Below, in pieces: positions 55,422 through 64,000 of a stretch of 64,000 bases of DNA. The DNA lies in contig CBDICR010000006.1 in the NCBI GenBank assembly GCA_965277425.1, forward strand, positions 744,001 through 808,000, given 5' to 3'. The translations under genes and the position numbers were made by a program. Every line of letters begins with the position of its first letter. Within the stretch, counting starts at the first letter, position 1. The notes beneath the pieces were generated by a model. That model worked only from the letters and a program-made list of their open reading frames with translations. It was not told the DNA's origin and did no database searches. The stretch is from Poindextera sp965277425 (lineage in GTDB: Bacteria > Pseudomonadota > Alphaproteobacteria > Caulobacterales > Caulobacteraceae).

Positions 55422-56348
55422 GTGCACGGACGGGCGTCGCATACGGCCATGGCGGCGGGGATGCGCCGTTGTGCTGGCGTGTCGGGCCTCGGCGCGCTCG
55501 CGGCGATGACCAGCGGCTGCAGCGGCGTGCTCGACCCGCAAGGGCCGGTCGGCCGCTCGGATCGCATCATCCTGCTCGACTCGCTGGCCATCATGCTGGC
55601 GATCGTCGCGCCGGTGATCCTGGCGACGCTCGTCGTCGCCTGGTGGTTTCGCGCCTCCAACAAACGCGCCCAATATCTGCCGGACTGGTCCTATTCCGGG
55701 CGGCTGGAGCTGATCGTCTGGTCCATTCCGCTGATGGTCGTGCTCTTTCTCGGCGGAATCGGCTGGGTGGGCTCCCACGACCTCGACCCGGGCAAGCCGA
55801 TCGCCTCGCCGGTCAAGCCGCTCGAGGTCGAGGTCGTCTCGCTGGATTGGAAGTGGCTGTTCATCTATCCCGAGCAAGGCGTCGCCAGCGTCAACCAGCT
55901 GGTCATCCCCGCGGGCGTGCCCGTCCATTTCCGCCTGACCTCGGCGAGCGTCATGAACGCCTTCTTCGTGCCTCAGCTCGGCAGCCAGATCTACACCATG
56001 GCGGGCATGGCGACGCGGCTTAACCTTGAGGCGGACAGGCCCGGAACCTATCCGGGGATGTCCGCCCAGTTCAGCGGGCCCGGCTTTTCCGACATGAGGT
56101 TTACCGTAACGGCGGTTCCGCCCGATCAATTCGCCGGCTGGGCCGCCAAGGCGAACGCCGCCGGGCCGGCGCTGGACGCGGCCGCCTACGCCCAGCTCGC
56201 CCGGCCCAGCCAGGCAAACCCCGCCATGACCTATCGCCAGGTCGCGCCGCAACTGTTCGACGCCATCCTCGGCCTCAGCGCCCCAGGTTCGGTTCCGCCG
56301 CAACCCGGCGCGCCCGCCGGCGCCCACCCCCCGCAAAGGCAGGGCTGA
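55422..56348 (+). CDS. cyoA: Cytochrome bo quinol oxidase subunit II
   Basis: 308 aa. Lipoprotein-type start (lipobox ending at Cys in AMTSGCSGVLDPQGPVG), two membrane helices (about 48-70, 88-112) and a periplasmic domain with WKWLFIYPEQGVASVNQLVIPAGVPVHF, SVMNAFFVPQLGSQIYTMAGM. The CuA ligands of cytochrome c oxidase are absent (SGPGFSDM at that place), so the donor is quinol. GTG 55422 behind AAGGGG. First of cyoABCD. Confidence 0.95.
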   Translation: MHGRASHTAMAAGMRRCAGVSGLGALAAMTSGCSGVLDPQGPVGRSDRIILLDSLAIMLAIVAPVILATLVVAWWFRASNKRAQYLPDWSYSGRLELIVWSIPLMVVLFLGGIGWVGSHDLDPGKPIASPVKPLEVEVVSLDWKWLFIYPEQGVASVNQLVIPAGVPVHFRLTSASVMNAFFVPQLGSQIYTMAGMATRLNLEADRPGTYPGMSAQFSGPGFSDMRFTVTAVPPDQFAGWAAKANAAGPALDAAAYAQLARPSQANPAMTYRQVAPQLFDAILGLSAPGSVPPQPGAPAGAHPPQRQG

Positions 56349-56349
56349 C

Positions 56350-58323
56350 ATGTTCGGCAAGCTGACCTGGGCCGCGCTGCCGCTCCACGATCCGATCCCG
56401 CTCATCACCTCGCTCGTGGTCATGGCCGTGATCGGCGGCGTGCTCGGCCTGGTCACGGTCAAGGGCTGGTGGCCCTACCTCTGGCGCGAATGGATCACCA
56501 GCGTCGACCACAAGCGCCTGGGCGTCATGTACACGATCCTGGCGCTGATCATGCTGCTGCGCGGCTTCAGCGACGCGATCATGATGCGCTCGCAGCTGGC
56601 CCTGGCCGCGGGCGCCAACCACGGCTACCTGCCGCCCGAGCACTACGACCAGATCTTCTCCGCCCACGGCACGATCATGATCTTCTTCGTGGCCATGACC
56701 TTCATGATCGGGCTGATGAACTTCGCCGTCCCACTGCAGCTCGGCGTGCGCGACGTCGCCTTTCCGGTGCTGAATTCGGTGAGCTTCTGGCTGACCTGCG
56801 CGGGCGTGCTGCTGGTCAACATGTCGCTGTTCGTCGGCGTCTTCGCCCGCACCGGCTGGCTGGCCTATCCGCCGCTGTCCGAACTGGCCTACTCGCCAGA
56901 CGTGGGCGTCGACTATTATCTGTGGGCGCTGCAGATATCCGGCGTCGGGACGCTGCTGACCGGAGTCAACTTCGTCACCACCATCCTCAAGATCCGCGCG
57001 CCGGGCATGACCTATATGCGCATGCCGATCTTCTGCTGGACGGCGCTCGCCGCCAACCTCTTGATCGTCGCGGCCTTCCCGATCCTCACCGCCACCTTCG
57101 CCATGCTGCTGCTCGACCGCTATCTGGGCATGCACTTCTTCACCAACACCATGGGCGGCAACCCCATGATGTACATCAACCTGATCTGGGCCTGGGGCCA
57201 TCCAGAGGTCTACATCCTGATTCTGCCGGCCTTCGGGGTGTTTTCCGAGGTGATCGCGACCTTTTCCGGCAAGCCGGTCTTCGGCTACCGCTCGATGGTG
57301 ATCGCCACCATGGCGATCTGCGTGCTCTCCTTCATGGTCTGGCTGCACCACTTCTTCACCATGGGCGCCGGCGCCGACGTCAACGGCTTCTTCGGCATCA
57401 TGACCATGATCATCGCCGTGCCGACCGGGGTGAAGGTGTTCAACTGGCTGTTCACCCTCTATGGCGGCCGGGTCCGGTTCAACGCGCCGCTGCTCTGGTC
57501 GCTGGGCTTCATGGTGACCTTCGTGATCGGCGGCATGACCGGGGTGCTTCTGGCCGTGCCGCCCGCCGATTTTTTGCTGCACAACAGCCTTTTCCTGGTC
57601 GCCCACTTCCACAATGTGGTGATCGGCGGCGTCGTGTTCGGCGCCATGGCGGGCTATAATTACTGGTTCCCCAAGGCGTTCGGCTTCACGCTCGACGAGC
57701 GGCTGGGCAAGGCCAGCTTCTGGTGCTGGCTGATCGGCTTCTACTTGGCCTTCATGCCGCTCTATGTCCTGGGCCTGATGGGAGCGACACGTCGCCTACA
57801 GCATTACGACAACATGCGGTGGCAGCCCCTGATGCTGGTCGCCGGCGCGGGCGCCCTGGTGATCCTGGCCGGCATCGTGCTGCAGATCGTTCAGCTGGTG
57901 GTCAGCATCCGCACCCGCGACCAAAGGCGCGACCTGACCGGCGACCCCTGGCATGGCCGCACCCTGGAGTGGTCGACGGCCTCGCCGCCCCCCGCCTACA
58001 ACTATGCGGTCCTGCCGCGGGTGCGCGACATCGACGCCTTCTGGGATATGAAACACAAGGACGGCGAGCGCGCCGGGCCGCCGCACTACGAGCCGATCGA
58101 GACGCCGCGCAACAGCCCGATCGGCTTTGTGTTGTCGTTCTTCGCGGTCGTCGCCGGGTTCGCCTTCATCTGGCATATCTGGTGGATGGCGGCCGCCGGC
58201 CTGGCCGGCGCCTTTATCGCGGTCCTGGTCTTCGCCTGGCGCGACGACGCCGAACAGGAAATCTCGGCCGAGGCGCTGGCCAGGACCGACCTTTCACACG
58301 GCAGCGGGACGCAGTCGGCATGA
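56350..58323 (+). CDS. cyoB: Cytochrome bo quinol oxidase subunit I
   Basis: 657 aa with about fourteen helices. Haem-copper ligands: WGHPEVYILILPAFGVFSE (His and the cross-linked Tyr), MVWLHHFFTMG, and VAHFHNVVIGG. HGTIMIFFVAMTFMIGLMNFAVPLQLG precedes. The reduced-quinol oxidase pumps protons and reduces oxygen to water. 1 nt after cyoA. The gene for haem O synthase (cyoE) is not adjacent. Confidence 0.97.
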   Translation: MFGKLTWAALPLHDPIPLITSLVVMAVIGGVLGLVTVKGWWPYLWREWITSVDHKRLGVMYTILALIMLLRGFSDAIMMRSQLALAAGANHGYLPPEHYDQIFSAHGTIMIFFVAMTFMIGLMNFAVPLQLGVRDVAFPVLNSVSFWLTCAGVLLVNMSLFVGVFARTGWLAYPPLSELAYSPDVGVDYYLWALQISGVGTLLTGVNFVTTILKIRAPGMTYMRMPIFCWTALAANLLIVAAFPILTATFAMLLLDRYLGMHFFTNTMGGNPMMYINLIWAWGHPEVYILILPAFGVFSEVIATFSGKPVFGYRSMVIATMAICVLSFMVWLHHFFTMGAGADVNGFFGIMTMIIAVPTGVKVFNWLFTLYGGRVRFNAPLLWSLGFMVTFVIGGMTGVLLAVPPADFLLHNSLFLVAHFHNVVIGGVVFGAMAGYNYWFPKAFGFTLDERLGKASFWCWLIGFYLAFMPLYVLGLMGATRRLQHYDNMRWQPLMLVAGAGALVILAGIVLQIVQLVVSIRTRDQRRDLTGDPWHGRTLEWSTASPPPAYNYAVLPRVRDIDAFWDMKHKDGERAGPPHYEPIETPRNSPIGFVLSFFAVVAGFAFIWHIWWMAAAGLAGAFIAVLVFAWRDDAEQEISAEALARTDLSHGSGTQSA

Positions 58324-58949
58324 GCGCGGCGGCGGTTGCGGCGCATGCCGGCGCGGACGACGCGCCGGGCCACGGACCGGGCGGGCCGGCGCCGACCAGC
58401 ATTGTCGTCAGCTTCGGCTTCTGGATTTTCCTGCTGAGCGACATCGTGATGTTCTCGGCGCTGTTCGCCGCCTATGCGGTGCTGTCCGGGCGCACCGCGG
58501 GCGGGCCGGCCGGCCGCCAGCTGTTCGATCTGAACCACGTCGCCATCGAGACCGGCTGCCTCTTGGCCAGCAGCTTCACCTGCGGCCTGCTGACGATTGC
58601 GGTCGAGGCGCGCCGCAGATTGGCCACCTATCTGGCCGCGGCCGTCACCTTCGCCCTCGGCGCGGCCTTTCTCTCGATCGAGGTCGGCGAGTTCGCCGGC
58701 ATGATCGCCCGCGGGGACGGCCCGTCGCGCAGCGCCTTCCTCTCGGCCTTCTTCACCCTGGTCGGCACGCACGGCCTGCACTTGAGCGTGGGCCTGATCT
58801 GGCTCACGGTGATGATGGCCCAGGTGGCGACGCGAGGTTTCCGGCCGACGACGATCCGCAGGCTGCGCTGTTTCAGCCTGTTCTGGCATGCGCTCGACAT
58901 CGTCTGGATCGCGGTGTTCACCGTTGTCTACCTGATGGGAGCGGCGTGA
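58320..58949 (+). CDS. cyoC: Cytochrome bo quinol oxidase subunit III
   Basis: 209 aa, five helices: SFGFWIFLLSDIVMFSALFAAYAVL, FDLNHVAIETGCLLASSFTCGLLTIAV, FFTLVGTHGLHLSVGLIWLTVMMAQV and FSLFWHALDIVWIAVFTVVYLMGAA. COX3-like. ATG 58320 overlaps cyoB by 4 nt. Confidence 0.95.
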   Translation: MSAAAVAAHAGADDAPGHGPGGPAPTSIVVSFGFWIFLLSDIVMFSALFAAYAVLSGRTAGGPAGRQLFDLNHVAIETGCLLASSFTCGLLTIAVEARRRLATYLAAAVTFALGAAFLSIEVGEFAGMIARGDGPSRSAFLSAFFTLVGTHGLHLSVGLIWLTVMMAQVATRGFRPTTIRRLRCFSLFWHALDIVWIAVFTVVYLMGAA

Positions 58950-59338
58950 TGGTCGACCAGGCCCCGGCGCACGCCGACAATCGCGACGCGGCGCCCGGCG
59001 AGGGCGCTGACCGGCCCATTGGCGCCCTGCTCAGCTATCTGATCGGGTTTGGGCTGGCGATAGCGCTGACCGCGGCCTCGTTCTGGGCGGCGGGCACGGG
59101 GTTCATCTACGGACCGGCCGTTCCCATCGCGCTGGCTGTGCTCGCCGTCGCCCAGATGGGCGTGCATCTGGTCTTTTTCCTTCACATCACCACCGCGCCG
59201 GACAATACCAACAACGTCCTGGCGCTCGCCTTCGGGGTGCTCATCGTGACGCTGGTGGTGGGCGGATCGCTCTGGATCATGGCCAACCTCGACAACAACA
59301 TGATGCCGATGAACCAGCTGATTCAGATGCAAAGATGA
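58949..59338 (+). CDS. cyoD: Cytochrome bo quinol oxidase subunit IV
   Basis: 129 aa, three helices: GALLSYLIGFGLAIALTAASFWA, VPIALAVLAVAQMGVHLVFFLHI (conserved QMGVHLVFFLH) and FGVLIVTLVVGGSLWIMANLDNNMMP. ATG 58949 shares its A with the cyoC stop. Confidence 0.95.
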   Translation: MVDQAPAHADNRDAAPGEGADRPIGALLSYLIGFGLAIALTAASFWAAGTGFIYGPAVPIALAVLAVAQMGVHLVFFLHITTAPDNTNNVLALAFGVLIVTLVVGGSLWIMANLDNNMMPMNQLIQMQR

Positions 59339-59356
59339 TCGCGGCGGACGCCCGTC

Positions 59357-59548
59357 TCAGGCCTTCGGCTTGCGGTAATTGGTCCAGACGATCAGGAAGA
59401 AGCCCAGGGCGAGCAGCACCGCGCCCCAGCCGGTCCACTGGATATGGCCGGTCATGAAGCTGCCGGGCAGGACGTTGAGCCCCTGCAGTATCCAGACGCA
59501 GCCGATCAGGATGGCGACGGCCGCGACGAGGTTGTAGACGATCTTCAC
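59357..59548 (-). CDS. Small membrane protein with two helices
   Basis: 63 aa: VKIVYNLVAAVAILIGCVWILQGLNVLPGSFMTGHIQWTGWGAVLLALGFFLIVWTNYRKPKA. Two membrane segments joined by a NVLPGSFMTG loop, a small conserved family seen in many Proteobacteria with no assigned role. GTG 59548 with GGGGG upstream; longer frame not needed. Convergent with cyoD, 18 nt apart. Confidence 0.75.
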   Translation of the reverse strand: MKIVYNLVAAVAILIGCVWILQGLNVLPGSFMTGHIQWTGWGAVLLALGFFLIVWTNYRKPKA

Positions 59549-59793
59549 AGGCAAACCCCCGATAGGACTTCCGACGGCGGCCCAGTCGCCGCATTTCACC
59601 TTGGGGCGATTTCGCCGGCCATGTCGCTAAAATCCTTTGAGGGGACAGCCGACGACCATGGCGGCGGCGCCATTGCGCTCAGCCTGATCGAACAGGCCGC
59701 GCCCGTCAGGGCCCCAATCGCCTGAACAACCGTATCGGCCATTGACGCGGACGGCGGCGCTCCAGAAAATCCCCCCAAATCGGAGCGCCTACG

Positions 59794-60903
59794 ATGGCCG
59801 AGCAGGATCAACCGGCCCCCGGGTCCACGGGGCGAAATGCGCTGGTCGTGATCGCCGTCGTGGTCTGCGGGGCGGCGATCTACTGGCTGAGCGGCATCCT
59901 GACGCCGCTGGCCCTGGCGCTCTTCCTGATGGTCATGATCGATTCCTTCACCCGCGTGCTCCGGCGAAGGCTCAAGTTTCCGACCATCGCGGCCATGCCG
60001 CTGGCCATTCTCATCTCGGTGGTGCTGTTCTGCGCCGCGGCCTACGTGGTGGCCTCGAACGCCGGCGGTTTCCTGGGTGAACTCTACGGCTACGCGCCCA
60101 AGCTCGACGGGCTGATCGCGCGCGTGGCCAGCGCCTTCGGCGTCGCCGTGCCGCCTACCGTCGCCCAGCTGATCCAGCAGCTCAATCCGGCCCTTTATAT
60201 CGGCCGGGTCGCCCAGGCGGTGGAGGGGTTCGCCGCCTCGACCTTCCTGGTGATGATCTATCTGGGCTTCCTGCTCGCCTCGCGGCAGGGCTTTGAGCGC
60301 AAGACCGTCAAGCTGTTCCGCAACCCGGGGGACCGTCACAACGCCGCCGTGGTCTTCCTGCGCATCCGCAACGGGGTCGAGGGCTATCTGTGGGTGCAGA
60401 CCGTGGCCTGCGGCATCATCGCCATCGGCTCCTGGGGGGTGATGGCGATGGTGGGCCTGAACAACGCGCTGTTCTGGGCCTTTCTGATCTTCATCGTCGG
60501 CTATATTCCGATCATCGGCGGCCTGGTCGGCGTGGCGGCGCCGACTCTGTTCGCCCTGGTCCAGTTCGACAACTGGTGGAGGGCGGCGGCGATGTTCGTC
60601 GGCCTGCAGATGATCGGCTTCGTTGTCGGCTCGATCGTCTATCCACGCATGCAGGGCAAGAGCCTGAATATCGACCCGGTGGTGGTGCTGCTGGCCCTGG
60701 CCTTCTGGGGCGTGGTCTGGGGCGTGCCGGGGATGATCCTTTCGACGCCCCTGACGGTCGTGGCCATGGTCGTGCTCGCCCAGTTCGCCGGTACCCGCTG
60801 GATCGCCGTCATGCTGTCCAGCGACGGCGAACCGCTCGGCGGCGGTCGCACGGTTGCCGCGCCGGGGCAGACCCCGGCCCAGGCGGCGGTTACACAAACG
60901 TAA
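59794..60903 (+). CDS. AI-2E family transporter (PerM-like)
   Basis: 369 aa, seven or eight helices: VVIAVVVCGAAIYWLSGILTPLALALFLMVMIDSF, GVMAMVGLNNALFWAFLIFIVGYIPIIGGLVGVAAPTLFALVQF, and a C-terminal PVVVLLALAFWGVVWGVPGMILSTPLTVVAMVVL with the typical GIxGxxLAxPl ending. Members export small molecules or ions; the AI-2 link holds for few. No operon partner. Confidence 0.88.
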   Translation: MAEQDQPAPGSTGRNALVVIAVVVCGAAIYWLSGILTPLALALFLMVMIDSFTRVLRRRLKFPTIAAMPLAILISVVLFCAAAYVVASNAGGFLGELYGYAPKLDGLIARVASAFGVAVPPTVAQLIQQLNPALYIGRVAQAVEGFAASTFLVMIYLGFLLASRQGFERKTVKLFRNPGDRHNAAVVFLRIRNGVEGYLWVQTVACGIIAIGSWGVMAMVGLNNALFWAFLIFIVGYIPIIGGLVGVAAPTLFALVQFDNWWRAAAMFVGLQMIGFVVGSIVYPRMQGKSLNIDPVVVLLALAFWGVVWGVPGMILSTPLTVVAMVVLAQFAGTRWIAVMLSSDGEPLGGGRTVAAPGQTPAQAAVTQT

Positions 60904-60949
60904 CAAAATATCATCGACGGCCCAGGTGACGGGGCCGCGTTGAATACCT

Positions 60950-61105
60950 ATCTGCAATCGGTCCGAGGGCTTCCCCTCTCTCGGGCAGGGACGCACGGTC
61001 GACCGACCCGCGTCCTGCAAAAGCGAAGGCCATCTCGTCGTTCCCCCCCGCGACGAGAGCCGCGCCGCCGGATGGAGTTTCCTCCGGCGGCGTTCGCTTT
61101 TCGGG
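60950..61105 (+). ncRNA. Candidate structured RNA with a C7 loop upstream of the glutamate dehydrogenase
   Basis: Three successive hairpins in the gap: 60985-61018 (GCAGGGACGC / GCGTCCTGC, one bulge), 61034-61057 (CTCGTCG / CGACGAG with a ten-base loop containing CCCCCCC), and 61063-61092 (CGCCGCCGGA / TCCGGCGGCG) followed by TTCGCTTTT, terminator-like. This suggests either a small RNA with an exposed C-rich loop, as described for several alphaproteobacterial sRNAs that pair with G-rich ribosome sites, or a terminated leader. No promoter was recognised. Confidence 0.4.
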
Positions 61106-61148
61106 CGCTGTGGTTGATCGGCGACAAACCGCCGCTAAGGTCCCGGCC

Positions 61149-64000
61149 ATGACCCAGCGGCGCTCGACCCCCTTCACCGCCAGTCCATCGGCCTTCCAAC
61201 CACCCGACGGTATCGTGTCCGAGGCGTTCGCCGAGGCCCTCGTTGCGAGCGGGCTCGATCCGGCCCAGACGGCCTTGCTGGCCCAGATGGCGGAAGACTA
61301 CGTCGCCGACGAATTGCCGGAACTCGACGCTGCCGCCCTGGGCGCCAGCCTCGCCGACCTCTGGCGCTTCGCCGCCCAGCGCGCGCCGTCGCCCGCCATG
61401 CGCATCGTGCGCACGGCCGCCGGCGACCGGCTCGACATCGTCCAGGTCGATTCCCCCTTCTTGGTCGACAGCGTCATGGGTGAGATCACCGAACGACGCA
61501 TCCCGATCCGCGCCATGTTCCATGCGATTGTCGAGGTGGCGCGCGATGCGGCCGGCGCCCGCGTCGAGGGCGGCGCGAGCGCGCGCGAGTCGATGATCCA
61601 GGTCTTTCTCGATCCCCTCGCCGAGGACCAAGCGGGAGCGCTGATCGAAGGCCTGGCCGCGACCTTGGCCGACGTCCGCCTCGCGGTCGGCGACCATGGC
61701 GCCATGCTGGCCGTTGCCGAGCGCGCGATCGGCGAGCTGAACGCCCGCGCCAAGGATCTGCCGGCCGATGAACTGGCGGAATACCAGGACTTTCTGCGCT
61801 GGATGCGCGACGACCATTTCATCTTTCTCGGCGCGCGGCTCTACGACTATCCGCGCGACGCCAAGGGCGGCTATGCGGCGGAAGAACCGCTCTATCAGCC
61901 GGAGGACAGCCTGGGCGTCTTGCGCGACCCGTCGCGCGGCGTGCTGCGCCGCTCCAGCGAGCCGGCCATCCTCAGCGTCCAGCTTCGCCAGCAGCTCGAT
62001 CGCGACACGCCGCTGATCGTCGGCAAGTCCAACCTCAGGTCGCGCATCCACCGCCGCGCCTATATGGACTATGTCGGCGTGCGCCGGTACGGGCCCGACG
62101 GCCGCGCCTCCGGCGAGATCCGCTTTGTCGGCCTGTTCGCGGCCGAGGCCTACGACGAGCCCGTCCACGCCATCCCCCTGGTCAGGCGCAAGGTCGATTA
62201 TGTGCTGGCCCATTCCGGCCGGGTGGCCGGCGGTCACTCGGACCGGCGGCTGCACAACATCCTGGAGAATTTTCCCCGCGACGAACTCTTCCAGATCACT
62301 CAGGCGGAGCTTTTGCCCATTGCGCTCGGCGTCCTGCACCTGAACGACCGGCCGCGGGTGAAGCTGTTCGCCCGCCCCGACCCGTTCGATCGTTTCATCT
62401 CCCTGCTGGTCTATCTGCCGCGGGAGACCTACGAGGCGGGCCTGCCCGGACGCATCGGCGCCATGCTGGCGCAGGCCTATGGCGGTCGCGTCTCGGCCTG
62501 CTATCCGAGCTTTTCCGACGCGCCGCTGGCGCGGGTCCATTACATCATCGGCGTCGATCCCGGCGCGCATCTCGAGCCCGACCTGGACGCGCTCGAAGCC
62601 CGGATCGCCGAGGCGGCGCGCAGCTGGGACTCAAGGCTCGAGGCGGCGCTGCGCCAGACCCCGGAAACCCAGGTGCGAGCCGGCGCCTTGATGGCGCGCT
62701 ACGCGGCGGGCTTTCCGGCCGGTTACCGCGACCTCTATGGCGCCGTCGACGCGGTGGCCGACATCGCCCAGATGGAGACGGTCGGCCCCGATCGACCCGT
62801 CGCCATCCGCGCCTATCGTCATGCCGGCGATCCGCCGTCGGCGTTCCGCTTCGAACTCTATCGCTGGAACGAGCCGGCGGCTCTGGCCGCGGTTCTGCCC
62901 ATTCTCGACAATATGGGCCTGAAGGCCCTGGTCGAAGAGGGATTCCCCATTCCGCGCGCCAGCGAGACGCCCGATCTGGTCTGGGCGCACGAGTTCACCA
63001 TGACCGACGCCCGGGCCGGCGCGATCGCCTTCGATGCGATCCGGACGGCGTTCGAAGAGGCCTTCATCGCCGTCTGGGACGGGCGGGCGGAAGACGACGG
63101 CTTCAACCGGCTGGTGATCGAGCTCGGCGTCACCTGGCGCGAAGCGGCCCTGGTGCGGGCGCTGGCCCGATATCGCCAACAGTCGGGACTCGAGCCCAGC
63201 CAAGCGGTGCAACAGGCCGCCTTGAGCGATCATCCCGAGGTGACGCGGCTGATCCTGCAGCTTTTCCACGCCCGCTTCGACCCGGCCGTGGCGGCGGACG
63301 AGGCGCAGCGGCAAGCCCCCGCCGAGGCCTTGTCGGACCAGATCGTCGCGGCCTTGCAGGCGGTGGAGAGCCTCGACGCGGACCGGGTGCTCAGGCGCCT
63401 CGCCGCCCTGGTGCAGGCGACGACCCGCACCAACTATTTTCAGGCCGACGCCGCCGGTCGGCCCAAGCCCTATATCAGCTTCAAGATCGCCTCGCGTCTG
63501 CTGGACGACCTGCCGGATCCGAAGCCGTTCCGGGAGATTTTCGTGCTGGCGCCGCATGTGGAGGGGGTGCACCTGCGTTTCGGGCCGGTGGCGCGCGGCG
63601 GCATTCGCTGGTCGGACCGCCGCGACGACTTCCGAACCGAGGTCCTCGGCCTGGTCAAGGCGCAGAACGTCAAGAACGCCGTGATCGTGCCGGTCGGTTC
63701 GAAAGGCGGCTTCTATCCCAAGCGCCTGCCGCGCGGCGGTTCGGCCGACGCCATCCGCACCGAGGCGGTGCGCGCCTATCGCACCTTCCTGGACGGCCTG
63801 CTCGACCTGACCGACAACCTGGCCGCCGACGGCGAGGTCATGCCTCCGGGCGGCGTGGTGGTGCTGGACGAGGACGACCCCTATCTGGTCGTCGCCGCCG
63901 ACAAGGGCACGGCCAGCTTCTCCGACATCGCCAACGGAATCGCCGAGGACTACGGCTTTTGGCTGGGCGACGCCTTCGCCTCGGGTGGCTCCGCCGGCTA
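61149..64000 (+). CDS. NAD-specific glutamate dehydrogenase, large type (N-terminal 950 codons, cut by window edge)
   Basis: The frame from ATG 61149 is open to the window end. It matches the 180-kDa bacterial NAD-GDH family: DIVQVDSPFLVDSVMGEI near 97, YQDFLRWMRDDHFIFLGARLYDY near 212, RKVDYVLAHSG, HLRFGPVARGGIRWSDRRDDFRTEVLGLVKAQNVKNAVIVPVGSKGGFYPKR near 800 (catalytic domain start) and DNLAADGEVMPPGG. These enzymes are about 1600 aa, so roughly 650 residues are missing. Deaminates glutamate to 2-oxoglutarate. A possible leader RNA precedes it. Confidence 0.95.
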   Translation, partial: MTQRRSTPFTASPSAFQPPDGIVSEAFAEALVASGLDPAQTALLAQMAEDYVADELPELDAAALGASLADLWRFAAQRAPSPAMRIVRTAAGDRLDIVQVDSPFLVDSVMGEITERRIPIRAMFHAIVEVARDAAGARVEGGASARESMIQVFLDPLAEDQAGALIEGLAATLADVRLAVGDHGAMLAVAERAIGELNARAKDLPADELAEYQDFLRWMRDDHFIFLGARLYDYPRDAKGGYAAEEPLYQPEDSLGVLRDPSRGVLRRSSEPAILSVQLRQQLDRDTPLIVGKSNLRSRIHRRAYMDYVGVRRYGPDGRASGEIRFVGLFAAEAYDEPVHAIPLVRRKVDYVLAHSGRVAGGHSDRRLHNILENFPRDELFQITQAELLPIALGVLHLNDRPRVKLFARPDPFDRFISLLVYLPRETYEAGLPGRIGAMLAQAYGGRVSACYPSFSDAPLARVHYIIGVDPGAHLEPDLDALEARIAEAARSWDSRLEAALRQTPETQVRAGALMARYAAGFPAGYRDLYGAVDAVADIAQMETVGPDRPVAIRAYRHAGDPPSAFRFELYRWNEPAALAAVLPILDNMGLKALVEEGFPIPRASETPDLVWAHEFTMTDARAGAIAFDAIRTAFEEAFIAVWDGRAEDDGFNRLVIELGVTWREAALVRALARYRQQSGLEPSQAVQQAALSDHPEVTRLILQLFHARFDPAVAADEAQRQAPAEALSDQIVAALQAVESLDADRVLRRLAALVQATTRTNYFQADAAGRPKPYISFKIASRLLDDLPDPKPFREIFVLAPHVEGVHLRFGPVARGGIRWSDRRDDFRTEVLGLVKAQNVKNAVIVPVGSKGGFYPKRLPRGGSADAIRTEAVRAYRTFLDGLLDLTDNLAADGEVMPPGGVVVLDEDDPYLVVAADKGTASFSDIANGIAEDYGFWLGDAFASGGSAG

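Overview
This 64 kb window is GC-rich, densely packed alphaproteobacterial chromosome. It is most likely from the Caulobacteraceae (Caulobacter or Phenylobacterium-like). The pointers are a TrcR/DUF1013 cell-cycle regulator, DUF1465/DUF1192/DUF4164 proteins, a 6S RNA next to zapA, a large NAD-type glutamate dehydrogenase, rhizobial-type PdxJ and SerC, and abundant palindromic intergenic repeats. GTG and TTG starts and 4-nt stop/start overlaps are common. No phage, CRISPR array or large foreign island is visible.

Layout. 1-5.4 kb: the 5' part of serC with a hairpin over its ribosome binding site, a tiny secreted His/Met-rich peptide, then a divergent locus in which a MocR-type PLP-dependent regulator faces an operon of a GNAT acetyltransferase, a PdxJ fused to a second GNAT domain, and a PhzF-like isomerase. 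A decayed GNAT gene follows. 5.4-16.5 kb (minus): one long envelope and housekeeping cluster, ybgC-tolQRAB-pal-ybgF-tilS-ftsH-folP-thiD-nucleotidyltransferase, with an inverted repeat pair built into the ends of folP and thiD. 16.7-24 kb: ruvCAB, methyltransferase, DUF1810, YebC, a phosphatase, an A-x-x-I-G repeat protein, YmdB, 6S RNA, zapA and DUF4164. 24-31.1 kb (plus): the sugar-phosphate block tkt-gap-pgk-fba(II)-fba(I)-thiE. 31.2-32.6 kb: an insertion sequence flanked by 16-bp direct repeats.

32.6-42.5 kb: efp-suhB, rpmE, small DUF genes, a quinone oxidoreductase, trcR, a ubiquinone hydroxylase, the ybbN-LON-trm112-DUF971 operon, a YbaK deacylase, DUF6065 and tRNA-Gly(GCC). 42.5-47.1 kb: a decayed Fic fragment followed by the overlapping hen1-pnkp RNA-repair pair. 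47.3-64 kb: a phosphate-type MFS transporter, a TonB-dependent receptor, hsp20-lon, an SDR with a GMC oxidoreductase stump, the cyoABCD quinol oxidase, an AI-2E family permease, a possible C-rich-loop small RNA, and the start of the NAD-glutamate dehydrogenase, cut by the window edge.

Most of the window is conserved core genome. The parts most worth a second look are the MocR/PdxJ-GNAT/PhzF locus, the His/Met-rich micropeptide, the translated repeat at the folP-thiD junction, the IS with long target repeats, the tRNA-adjacent RNA-repair operon, and the structured leader or small RNA before the glutamate dehydrogenase. All identifications come from reading the translated sequence; no database search was run.
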